Assembly: GCA_021495925.1 (NCBI GenBank) | Contig: JAKEKT010000162.1 | Location: forward strand, 1 to 39,609 | Length of the DNA stretch: 39,609 nucleotides | Source of the DNA: Diplodia intermedia | Taxonomy: Eukaryota > Ascomycota > Dothideomycetes > Botryosphaeriales > Botryosphaeriaceae | Direction: 5' to 3' | Shown: positions 28,745 to 38,045 of the stretch, piece by piece | Numbering within the stretch: position 1 is the stretch's first letter | How the letters are laid out: each line of letters opens with the position of its first letter | Made by a program: the position numbers and the translations under genes | Notes under the pieces: generated by a model | Told to the model about the DNA's origin: nothing | Seen by the model: the letters and a program-made list of their open reading frames with translations, nothing else | Databases searched by the model: none

Positions 28745-29503
28745 ATGAAGCCCACCCAAATCACTTCGATCCTGGCCGTCCTCCTGGCCGCGGCCGCGCA
28801 AGCAGCGCCGACGCCCAAGCTCGAAGGCGCCGCTCTGGAGCGGGCCCTCGCCAAGCTCAACGCCCCGGAGCCGTGGGAGAAGAAGAAGAAGCGCGACGCC
28901 ATCTGCTCGGCCGCCTCGTTCGCGGCCCTGGACGCCCGCGCCAGGGACAGCCTCTCCAAGCGCCAATTCGTCATCGACGCCTACGAGGAGCTCGACACGG
29001 ATGCTGCTGCTGCGGCCGCCAACGAAAAGCGCCAGTTCGTCATCGACGCTTACGAGGAACTCGACGCCGACGATGGCGCTGCCGCCAAGGAGAAGCGCCA
29101 GTTCGTGATTGACGCTTACGAGGAGCTGGACGACGACACCAAAGCGAAGCTTGCGAGGCGCCAGTTCGTCATCGATGCCTACGAGGAGCTCGACACCTCC
29201 GACGAGGCCGCCTCCAAGGAGAAGCGGCAGTTCGTGATTGATGCGTACGAGGAGCTCGACGACGACACCAAGGAGAGGCTCGCCAAGCGCCAGTTCGTCA
29301 TCGACGCCTACGAGGAGCTTGACAACACCGACGAGGCCGCCGCCAACGAGAAGCGCCAGTTCGTCATCGACGCTTACGAGGAGCTTGATGACGGCACCGA
29401 GGAGAAGTTGAAGGAGAAGCGTCAGTTCGTGATTGATGCCTACGAGGAGCTCGATGGCGACACCAAGGAGAAGCTTGCCAGGCGGTCCTTCGCGGCCTGT
29501 TAG
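28745..29503 (+). CDS. Kex2-processed RiPP precursor with eight identical QFVIDAYEELD cores
   Basis: 252 aa, one exon, ATG at 28745. Residues 1-20 are a signal peptide (MKPTQITSILAVLLAAAAQA). A pro-region ends in KKKKR (46-50), followed by a 23-residue segment DAICSAASF... ending SKR. Eight perfect copies of QFVIDAYEELD begin at residues 74, 97, 119, 140, 162, 183, 205 and 227. Each follows KR or RR and is joined to the next by a 10-12-residue acidic/Ala/Lys spacer ending KR or RR. The protein ends RRSFAAC. This is the layout of fungal dikaritin-type precursors (signal peptide, Kex2 sites, repeated Tyr-bearing core). Tyr7 and Phe2 of the core are candidate sites for UstYa-type oxidation, and N-terminal Gln could become pyroglutamate. 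FVIDAY loosely recalls the phomopsin core. The mature product and whether cyclisation occurs are not known; an unmodified Kex2-released peptide is the main alternative. Confidence 0.92.
   Translation: MKPTQITSILAVLLAAAAQAAPTPKLEGAALERALAKLNAPEPWEKKKKRDAICSAASFAALDARARDSLSKRQFVIDAYEELDTDAAAAAANEKRQFVIDAYEELDADDGAAAKEKRQFVIDAYEELDDDTKAKLARRQFVIDAYEELDTSDEAASKEKRQFVIDAYEELDDDTKERLAKRQFVIDAYEELDNTDEAAANEKRQFVIDAYEELDDGTEEKLKEKRQFVIDAYEELDGDTKEKLARRSFAAC
28964..29485 (+). repeat. eight-unit coding tandem repeat (core plus spacer)
   Basis: Units of 63-69 nt begin at 28964, 29033, 29099, 29162, 29228, 29291, 29357 and 29423. The 11-codon cores are identical in protein but differ at synonymous positions (GTC ATC against GTG ATT, GAC against GAT, GCC/GCT/GCG). 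Spacers fall into two classes: Ala-rich (after cores 1, 2, 4, 6) and DDTK/DGTE-type (after cores 3, 5, 7, 8). They alternate over the middle of the array, which suggests expansion by two-unit blocks. Confidence 0.95.
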
Positions 29504-29933
29504 GCAACCCTGCCAGCGATGCTGACGTTGTGAGACTGGAACATCGTCGAAAGAAGCGTCCGGAGGGGCGTCGGGAGGGGCGTCGGGATGGATGACGGGA
29601 GAGGCGGCAGGAAAGCGCCATGCCGCAGGGGCATTGCTGTGTGTTGTAGTGTTGCGATTGGTGGGGAGTGTTTTATTGGCATGGGGAGCGGATTGGAGGC
29701 GATCCGGGGGTCGCTTTATACCCTGCTCGGATGACTAAGCTATCTGCCTGCTTATATTGCAACATGTAGATAACCAATCAACCCGTGTGAATTACATACA
29801 CAAACGTGGGGGTGCCAGCGCTGCGGGGGCGGGGCGCATAAAAAGGAAGTGCTCCTCCCCTTCTCGTCTCATGCTGCTGCCATCTCTCCCCGTCTTGCTC
29901 GTCTGGTGCCTCGCTTCATACCGCTCGCCTGCC
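29504..29933. other. intergenic gap between precursor and GFA-like gene
   Basis: 430 bp with no supported gene. It holds the 3' flank of the precursor and the promoter of the GFA-like gene; a CATAAAAAGG motif near 29836 could act as a TATA element. Confidence 0.4.
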
Positions 29934-30411
29934 ATGTCCCCAGCGCCAAGCATCCAAACGTACCACGCCAACTGCCACTGCGGCAGAGTGCAGTTCACCG
30001 CGACCCTTGGCGACATACGCTCCTCCAAGGTGGTCCGCTGCAACTGCTCCATCTGCACCAGAAACGGTTATCTCCTGGTGTACCCCAAGCGCCAAGACGT
30101 CGTCTTCAGTTCGGGCGAGGACGAGCTTTCGGCGTATCGCTTCGGGAACCGGAAGAAACCGCACAAGTTTTGCCGCGTATGCGGGACGAGCGTCCTCATC
30201 GATTTCTCCGAGGCGGATCGGGAAGACGAGAGGGAGGTCACCGCCGTCAACGTAAGTCATGGGTTGCCCTTCCCGTGCAATACGTAGCCTCACCCTGTTA
30301 ATCTGTTAGATTCGAACGTTTGCGGGAATCGAGGATCTTATGGGAGAACTGCATTTTCAGGACGTGGATGGTAAACATAAGCTCGGACCGCCGTACAACA
30401 CATCAGAGTAA
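29934..30411 (+). CDS. GFA-fold (glutathione-dependent formaldehyde-activating-like) zinc protein
   Basis: Two exons: 29934-30251 and 30310-30411; the 58-nt intron starts GTAAGT and ends CTGTTAG. The product is 139 aa. Cys patterns NCHCG (about 12-16), CNCSIC (about 37-42) and CRVCG (about 81-85) are the zinc-binding signature of the GFA/CENP-V fold. The chosen ATG gives the usual short N-terminus before the first Cys motif; an upstream in-frame extension reads as a hydrophobic stretch and is less likely. Family members may bind small thiols or act as thiol-dependent lyases; the substrate here is unknown. It lies 430 bp downstream of the RiPP precursor on the same strand, so a role in the pathway is possible but unproven. 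Confidence 0.85.
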
Positions 30412-30814
30412 GGAGGATGTCTGCAAAAACCGGCTTTAGACACGAGTTTTGCAGTCTGCCACGAGGCGTCCTCTGCCGCATAGTTTACTAAGAACGGAGG
30501 GCTGAATACTCGACGATGTTATGATGTTTGTGAGGGCAGGCATGTGATTTCCGGACGGCGAGCATATAGGTCTTCGCACAACCATCCACGCATCCCTAAG
30601 TTTCAAGCTCTGTTCTTTGACCTTGTTTCAACGTGAAGCGTTCCTGAGCGATAATTCAGTGACCATCATGCTCTCTGGAACAAAAATCAACAGGTGATGA
30701 TAGCAGATGATGTACGCAGATCGCAACCATTCACCCGACTCTGGCGATGCCTGGGCCCGGGATGTGTGTTGGTTTGCCTTCTCTCTTATTGTCATTGGCG
30801 GGCATATACTGTAC

Positions 30815-31050
30815 TTTTTGGGGTTGTGGCGAAGGCATCGGCAGCCATGATGTCGCGGACTTCAAACAGTTCGAATCGTCCGCGGCTGAAGGTCGTGTCG
30901 AAGTGGTCTGTCATCCAGCTGCTCTATTGTGTGTCTCGCCCCGTTCCGCACACTTTGTAGCCGTGTTCGTGTAGTTGGTTGGCTACTTGGAAGCCGATGA
31001 GTCCGTTTACGCCGGTTACGAGGACGTGTGGACTTGTTGATTCGTGTCAT
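30815..31050 (-). pseudogene. N-terminal remnant of a dihydroflavonol-reductase-like NAD-dependent epimerase
   Basis: On the minus strand, HVLVTGVNGLIGFQVANQL is a Rossmann start with a GxxGxxG-type motif (GVNGLIG). It is followed by GYKVCGTGRDTQ, an in-frame TAG (30926-30924), then SSWMTDHFDTTF, GRFELFEVRDIMAADAF. This is the usual first ~75 residues of the same family whose C-terminus is broken at 22524-22911. The ATG at 31050 is one base out of frame with the Rossmann block. The frame offset, the stop and the lack of any further family sequence to the left show it is dead. Confidence 0.75.
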
Positions 31051-31650
31051 GCTTTGGCTGGGAAAAATATGGGAGTTGAAGCACTGTAATATAGATATAG
31101 TTTTTCTCCACAGATACTACGAGGTGATTTATCAAAGGCTATTTTGCGTGATCTTCAATGTGGGAGTTGTTAGGTCATGATGTGTATTACAAATCCAGTA
31201 GAACTCTCCTGACCGCCAAGGCAACCTGGGAATATATTCCGGAGCTTCTTGCCAGGAGGCTGATAATCTCAGCGCAACATAAATCCCTTTTTCTAGTGTC
31301 GCGATGCAGAAATCTTATACTGTTGGTGGCCCAAGCGCCATATCCACGTACTCACGTTAACATATAAGCTCAATTATTTTGGAGCCACTTCCATTGCTAG
31401 TGGGGCAACAGCGTTAAAAGCAACTTACGTCACGTTGGATCTCATAAGCAAGGCTGTGTCATGTTGCCCCACACTGAGGACGCGGCATTAATGCAATGCC
31501 ACGTAGCCCTCTGTGGGCGGAACAAATCTTTTCCAAACACACGTCCCAAGTTTAGATTTCTGTCTGATTCATATGCTCGCCGGTCATCTGTCAAGCCCGA
31601 CGCATACTTTGTCCTCCAAATGACTGTCACCTGCCAACATCCAGCCGGCC
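31051..31650. other. intergenic region upstream of the HET gene
   Basis: AT-rich, no gene supported; probable promoter of the HET-domain gene. Confidence 0.4.
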
Positions 31651-33854
31651 ATGGATTCTTCAGCAGATCGGCAGTCTGGCCGGTTATGCGACCGTCGCAG
31701 CTTCCTTTACTTCAAACCAGGCCAGAATGGATTCGTTGAGGGAACAAATTGGCACGAGAATCAACACCTTTGCTTTCCTCCATGTCATTCTGAGTTTGAA
31801 TACAAGTATGACATGGGGTCACTATTGATCCACGACGTTTTTCCGGGAATACCAGCGTTAACCGCATTAGGTTCTCGATGCGACTTCTGCAGCCTTGTCA
31901 AGGAGACAATACTGAGGGAAGGTGCCAAAATCAGAGGGGGACAATGGTGTCAAAGAGGTCTCGAATTGAGTGTCGGAGCTGTAAACCTGATAGAAATTGC
32001 CGAACGAGGCAATGCGCCATCGGATCGACCACGCTTTGCAGCTATTCAGATAGAGTGGCGCGTCTATCATTCTGATATCTCTGAATGCGACGAAAATGAG
32101 GAAGAGATTGGCACATGCTTCTGGCATGGCTTCAGCCACTTCAAACTATTCGCATATCCAGGTGAATCTGCCCTTTCCCCAAGGAGGAGCTCAACGGCCG
32201 CTAACGGTTCTCAGGGAGCCCTGCTGCTCGGTATCTTGGAATGCACTTTTTTGTTCCAGATACCGAAGTTATCTCGTCTCAGCAGGTTGCGAGTATTCGG
32301 GAGTATCTGAAAGAATTCTCGGAAAAACACGCCAATTGCGCACCGGATCCACATCTTGACGATACTCAGTCGCCGTATCTGCCCACAAGACTGTTAAAGG
32401 TTAGCGAAAAGCACGGGAGGAAAATCCTTCGCTTGGTTACGTCAAAGCAGATCGAATTGAGTCCCGAGAATGAGTCGTTAAAGTACGCTGCATTGAGCTA
32501 CTGTTGGGGAGGCGCTCAGTTCATCAAAACTACTTCTAATAACTTGTCCACCCACCTTCAAAACATCGCCTGGTCTCAGATTCCTCAGGCCTTTCGAGAC
32601 TCTATCCATCTATGCTGGCTATTAGGTATCCGCTACCTCTGGATCGACTCTCTATGCATCATCCAAGGAGACACTTCCGATTGGGAGCAAGAATCCGCTC
32701 GAATGAAAGATGTCTATATGAGTTCCTTTGTTACGTTGGTTCTGGCTTCTACAAGCTCACCGCATGAGGGATTTTGGAAGAGATCCCAACTTCTACCACC
32801 AATGAAAGTCTCATACCCTCTAAGGCCGAATACCCGGCCAAACATCACGTATTATGTTCAACCGACAACTTTCACCACCCGATTCATGGACACTCCCTTA
32901 TTCGCATATCGGAGAGAAACGGTAAGACGTTTCTCTGACCCTTCTAAAGATGCAGATCATTTCATCTATTGGTCCCGCTGGGGTAAACGAGGCTGGACAC
33001 TCCAAGAAAGCTACCTTTCCCGGAGAAAGATTTACATCTGTGACGGGCAATTCAACTTCTCCTGCAAAAAATTTTCACGTATCGAAAATGTAAACCTTGA
33101 ATTCATCCCTCTGGAAACGGTATCAGAAAAATTTTACCTAGACCATATTTCACAGTGGTACCGTTGGGTTCAGAATTACACGGCCAGGGCTCTCACCAAC
33201 CCCGAGGACAAGCTGCCGGCCATATCCGCACTGGCTTGCACAAAAGGAACGGAACTTGGCAATTACTTCGCGGGAATTTGGACGCTTTGGCTTGCCCAAG
33301 GGTTGCTCTGGAGAGCATCTTCGGGCTTTCTGCGACCTTCACAAATTTATCGAGGACCGTCCTGGTCATGGTGCGCATACGATGGCGCCATTATATTTGA
33401 CTTCCATGAGCTCTCCATCAGTGGCGTGAAACTCATTGAAGAGCATCGCGTGCTGGAAAACTCAGATGACGTGTACGGACGGCTGTCGACATCAGGTAAA
33501 GCCTGGATCAAAGTACGGGCAAAATTGTTACCTGTCGAGATCTGCGCTATGACACGGGACGAGGACGACAATCATGTGTACGTTAAGTCTCAAAGAGGTT
33601 CTGTTCCTTTCCGTAGCGAGGGTTACATTGACTGTGCAATAATGCACGAATTTCAAGGGTGGCAGAGAGTCACTGCCATGCAGGTGACACCTCGTGCCAC
33701 TCGTGGACTTCTTCTGCCCGGGAAATGGCTCCTACTGCAAATTGAAAAATCAACAGACTGGAGGGTGGAATATAGAAGGATAGGCGGATTTGATACGTCG
33801 ATCGCATTTGAGGAAACCAGAGACGCGGTATATCAGGAAGTGTATTTAGTTTGA
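31651..33854 (+). CDS. HET-domain (heterokaryon incompatibility) protein
   Basis: Two exons: 31651-32161 and 32215-33854. The 53-nt intron starts GTGAAT, has a perfect GCTAAC branch site and ends TCAG; 716 aa. Removing it joins FAYP to GSPAARYLG, a typical linker of this family. The HET domain starts near residue 261 (YAALSYCWGG), with RYLWIDSLCIIQGD near 310-323, DWEQESARMKDVY near 326-338 and WTLQESYLSRR near 430-440. The N-terminus carries RCDFCSLVKE. HET proteins trigger cell death on allorecognition in filamentous ascomycetes; partner locus unknown. No frame damage is seen. Confidence 0.9.
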
Positions 33855-34200
33855 GCTATAGTTTCTTCTTCTAATTTTTAATCCCCTAAACCTCACTTCC
33901 GCGAACACCCTCACTCAGAGGGCGGCTAGTAGCAGCGAGGTCCAGAGGCAGTGGAACGGCGACATTGAGCTGGACGTTAGAGAAGAGTTAAGAAGGGGCC
34001 GGTGCATGAGACATCCTCAGCGAGGACAGCGGTGGGAACCATGGGCCGAGAGAACTCATGTGGTATGAGGTAGGATTAACGCTCTCCATGTTTCCGCATA
34101 GAAGTGCCAGAAGAATAATAATGCCTGAGATGGTAATTAAAAAGTCTGATACGAGTCTGATATATAGAGCCTTACATGCAAAACGGCTCTTGAGAATCGT
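33855..34200. other. gap between convergent HET and GH49 genes
   Basis: 346 bp without a supported gene. A short minus-strand run near 33915-33970 resembles a hydrophobic tail (CLWTSLLLAAL then stop) but has no matching upstream gene, so it is left uncalled. Confidence 0.35.
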
Positions 34201-36186
34201 TTAGATCGCAGTCCACCTCCCCTCGTACGCCCCATCAATGTTCAGACGCCCAGCCGACTCCGAGTCCCAGTTCCCGGCCGCCAGCGTAATCTTCTCCCCG
34301 CCCACGTAAAAGTCGCGAATAGTGAGGCCAATCCCGCCCGGCGAGTTCCCACCCAGCACGATGGGCGCGTTCCCGGCGTCAGCGTCGGTGAAGACCCTCA
34401 AGGTCGACGTGTCCACCAGCGTCGGGTGCGGCGCCAGCGTCTCGATGCTCACGTTCGACAGCGTCAAGGTGTCGATGTTCTGCAGCGGGTTGATGCCCAG
34501 CAGCGCGGGACAGATGCCCTCGCAGCGCCAGTTCGAGATGGTGTAGGCGCTGAGGTTGCGCGCGACGTCCGCCGTCGACGTCGACTCGGGGTCCTCGTAG
34601 CTCGCGGCGGACCCGAGGAGCGCGCGCGGGTACTCGACGCTCTGCGAGATGTAGCGCGTGTGGATGACGGCGACGGCGTCGACGGTGACGTTCGTGACGG
34701 TGCGCGGGTACCAGCCGAACTGCACGATGGGCGCGTTGTTGGTCTTCCAGACGGTGAGGCGTTCGCTGCGGACGTTGCTGTAGTACGTCTTGATGCCGTC
34801 GTCGCCGACGTGGTAGAAGATGTCGCGGTGGTGGCTGCCCGGGTACGCCTGCAGGCCGTCGGTTTGCCCGAAGAAGGCGCCGACTTGCTTGTAGTCGGAT
34901 GCCTGGACCGAGAAGGAGTCGAGCGTGCCGTAGAAGTCCATCGAGTTGAAGGGAGGCGCGTTCGTGGTCACGCCGTGGACTGTCCATGTCATGCCTGCGG
35001 CGGTTAGCGGTTGCAAATTGGGTTGGGGGTGGTGGGAGACGTACCGTCCGCAGACTCGCCTCGCCACATTTTGAGCGAGGTGGCGTCCGACTTGTTGTTT
35101 CTGTACCCGTCGGCTGTGTTGGCTTGGTAGACGTACTGCTCGCCGGATAGCACGCCGAAGCCGGTGGCCCGGAGGTCGAGAGATGGGCTGGTGTATTCGA
35201 TGGCACCTTTGACGTAGGCACCGGGAGCCAGGTAGACCCATGAAACCGACGACGAGAGATTTCCATGCGCAGATCCAGTCATGTAGTACACGCCAGGACC
35301 GAAGTAAAGGATGGACTTGTCGACCTGGTCAAGGTCGGTGACAAGCCCTGGGGTTACCTGGTGAGTGTTTGCCTCGTCGTTAGGTACGTATTCGCTGCTG
35401 GGGAACGGGCTGACAAAGATCAGGAGTGCATTGAGGGGCTCAACGCCGACGATGAGATTGGTTGCATCATCGTACGACTCGACGTAGTAGCTGCCTGACG
35501 CATTCTTGTTCTGAACGTAGTGCGAGTTGAACTCGGGAGCGGCGATGCGGTATTCCCAGAGATCGTCTTGGAATTCAACCGAAAATCGGTAGCCATTCTG
35601 GCTGAATGGGACCTTGATCAAGACAGCATCGCCGTCCTGTTCCATGTCGAATCCCAGGGTTTGGGGCCGGATGACGACGTTATCGGGAGCAGTGGAGCCA
35701 CCGTCTGTCCGGGTGACTCTCACGATGGAGTCCTCGCTGGTAAGATACTGGGACCACGACATGGTCACTCCAATGTCTGCTTCGATGGAGATCTGATCGT
35801 CGATGTCATTGCACAGAGTGGCGTCCCCAGGCGCACAAAGTTTGCCATTTCCATTGCGCGGGATGGTCTCATAGGCGAAAGAGTCATAGAAGCTTGTCGA
35901 CGCGGACGAGGCAGCGACCTGGACATTGAAGAGATGCGATTGGCGGACGTTGCCATCTCCGACCGCAGTTTGGGTGTTGATTTCAGCCGTGTCGTGCCAC
36001 CACGTCTGAAGGTTGGTCAAATTCGCCGGGTTGGATCCTGAGATGGTCAGCCATCACTTCGAGCGTCGCACGGGCACGCGGACCTGCTTGGCGAACCACA
36101 TTGGGGGCCAGAAATGCGAGAGCCGGGAGGATGTACACTGCTAGAGCAAGCGCAAGGCTCGAGCGAGAGAAGAGAATGGGATGCAT
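34201..36186 (-). CDS. secreted GH49 dextranase/isopullulanase-like glycoside hydrolase
   Basis: Three minus-strand exons are inferred: 36186-36084, 36037-35045 and 34994-34201, giving 629 aa, the usual size. The 50-nt intron 2 (GTACGT, CTAAC, CGCAG) is clear. Intron 1 (46 nt, GTCCGC...CTCAG) has a poor donor; a frameshift there is the alternative. The N-terminus is a signal peptide (ALALAVYILPALAFLA). GH49 landmarks include LQTWWHDTAEINT, ILYFGPGVYYM, VYLAPGAYVKGAIEY, GFGVLSGEQYVY, SMDFYGTLDSFS, GQTDGLQAY and HVGDDGIKTYYSNV. The last two carry the Asp residues of the active-site region. The enzyme would hydrolyse alpha-1,6 (dextran) or related alpha-glucan links outside the cell. Confidence 0.88.
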
Positions 36187-37052
36187 GATACGCCGGCTGG
36201 ACTGGCTGAGCGACAAACCACTCAGCGACTCGAATTTTCGAGCAAAGGAATGTGGAAGTTATATCATCTGCCTGGTGCGATGCTGCGAAACAGCTAGTGA
36301 TGATTATGGCCTGAGCTTCAGGGGTGTCGTCATAAGCACTAGGGATTAGAGGCCGATGAACCGAAGCGGGGGCGGAGAATCAGGCCACCTATCAAATGGT
36401 TTATTGAAAGCCCAATTACACCAAAGACAACTGTAATAAAGAGTGGAAACATTCCAAAACCTGCCGCTTTCTTTTTCCCCCTCTATGCGATTCTCGCATG
36501 GCTCGGATACCTCGGTCCTATGGTATTTCGATGTCTCACATGCAGGACACTAATTGCCGGCAGCTGTGGCACAGCAGTCTCTGCAGCGAGCCATGTACTA
36601 GTAACGACGGAGCTCCCGCTGTCACCCTTGAAGTGTGGTGTAACCCAGGAAAAAAACACCTGGAGGGATTCAGGACACGGTGTGAATTTTTGCATTCAGA
36701 CGTCCCTGATTCGTCGAGCTTTGCTGGGACAACGACTACTTTTCGAAATCAATTCGACCACGCTCTGGCGAATCCACGAGCGAAGCGCATTCATTTATGC
36801 AAGGGGGGAAAAAAACCGAGCATGGAACAAGCAGTCTCGGGCTTGGTACTTATAATAAGAGCAAGCTCGAACATTCAGTACCGCATGAAAAAGGACAAGT
36901 CTCAACCCCGAAAGACAACCGAGGCAAGATCCGCAGCAATACTGGAGCATTGGCAAAACCTAGAGAGCCGCAGGAAGACGAATGAGCGCGAAACCAACCG
37001 GCCGCAATAACCTACGGCTCTAATTTATCAAAACACACACGCCCCAACCCGT
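36187..37052. other. intergenic region
   Basis: Promoter of the GH49 gene at the left and 3' flank of the minus-strand Cys-rich gene at the right. Overlapping open frames of 70-170 codons on both strands near 36480-37010 carry no recognised domain and are not called. Confidence 0.4.
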
Positions 37053-38045
37053 CTACATCACAACGCAACACCCCTCATCCCCATCCTTCCCACCCTTCCC
37101 ATCGCCATCATCATCGCAACAGCAGCACCCGCACGACCCCGACCCAAAACATCCGCCATCCCCACAGCAATCACAGCAATCGCAACAATCCCCACAACAC
37201 CCCTCCTCCCCCTCCGCCGCCGCCGACCCACCACCACCACCAGCCTCAGTCTTGCCCCCATCACCCTGCACGCCATCATACTGCGCCCCGTACGAATAAT
37301 CATTCACCACGCTCTCATGCTCGCTGTCGCGGTCGCTCTCGCTCGCGCGGTCGTCGCTCTCCCACGCCTCCGCCGCCACAACGGCCCCTGCTCCGGCCAC
37401 CGCAGCCCCGCCCACACCCACGCCGATCAGCGTCGATGTCGTGACGTTTTGCTGCGATACGTTGATGTTTGTTTGCTGCTGGTACTGCTGCTGTTGGTAC
37501 TGATGCTGATGCTGATGCTGATGCTGATGCTGCTCGTGGTGACCGCCGCCGCCGGGGTAGGGGCGGTACGCGGGCGCGTGGTGGCTCGTCGGCTGGGTGT
37601 GGTGGTGGTGGTGCGGTTGCGGCTGGTGGTGGTGGTGCACGGCGGTGTGTTGGACGTGGTGGGTTGTTTGATGGCGCGGCGGCGGGGCGGCGGCGGCGGG
37701 ATGGGGCCGGGCGGCGGGCTGTCGTTGTTGTTGCTGCTGTTGCTGGTACGTGGGCTTGGGGTGCGGTCGGTATTGTTGGTGCTGTTGAGCTACGGCGTTT
37801 GGTGGGCGTTGGTGGGCCGCCGCCGGAGGATGGGGAGGGGGAGGGTGGTGGGGGTGTTTTTGGGGTGGAGTTGCGTGATGGCCTTGCGGGGGGCGCGGCT
37901 GTTGCTGATGCTGCACTGTGTGGTGGTAGTGGTGGACCGCATGAGGTTGTTGTTGTTGTTGTGGGTGTTGCGGTGCGTGATGGGGGCGGGTGGGACGCTG
38001 TTGCGGGCGCGCCGCGTGCGTTGTGTGTTTGTTGTGGGCGACCAT
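37053..38045 (-). CDS. His/Gln-rich protein with Cys-cluster tail and C-terminal CaaX box
   Basis: 330 aa, intronless, ATG at 38045 with a TATATA about 75 nt upstream (38119-38124). Residues 1 to about 200 are dominated by His, Gln and Pro (runs of QQQQ, HHHH and an (HQ)n tract). A Gly/Ala/Val hydrophobic segment follows (TSTLIGVGVGGAAVAGAGAV, about 202-221), then an acidic region. The tail has repeated Cys pairs (CCGDCCDCCDCCGDGGC, CGCCCCDDD). The last residues are GCCVVM: CVVM fits a CaaX prenylation box (Met favours farnesylation), with a preceding Cys that could be palmitoylated. His and Cys density suggests metal binding. The family is not recognised. The repeats are codon-level microsatellites, so length may vary between strains. 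Confidence 0.7.
   Translation of the reverse strand: MVAHNKHTTHAARPQQRPTRPHHAPQHPQQQQQPHAVHHYHHTVQHQQQPRPPQGHHATPPQKHPHHPPPPHPPAAAHQRPPNAVAQQHQQYRPHPKPTYQQQQQQQRQPAARPHPAAAAPPPRHQTTHHVQHTAVHHHHQPQPHHHHHTQPTSHHAPAYRPYPGGGGHHEQHQHQHQHQHQYQQQQYQQQTNINVSQQNVTTSTLIGVGVGGAAVAGAGAVVAAEAWESDDRASESDRDSEHESVVNDYSYGAQYDGVQGDGGKTEAGGGGGSAAAEGEEGCCGDCCDCCDCCGDGGCFGSGSCGCCCCDDDGDGKGGKDGDEGCCVVM
37499..37533. repeat. GATGCT microsatellite encoding (His-Gln)n
   Basis: Five or more tandem TGATGC units on the plus strand encode the HQHQHQHQHQ tract of the minus-strand gene. Confidence 0.8.

Noticed and set aside
28745..29503. Alpha-pheromone precursor
   Set aside because: The signal peptide plus KR-bounded repeats fit, but the core is acidic and lacks the Trp/Cys/Gly-Pro features of Pezizomycotina alpha-pheromones, and UstYa genes lie adjacent.
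36483..37010. Open frames including a minus-strand GDSGSSVV that resembles a serine-protease active site
   Set aside because: The motif is isolated, the frame is only 70 codons, and no His/Asp catalytic region is present nearby.
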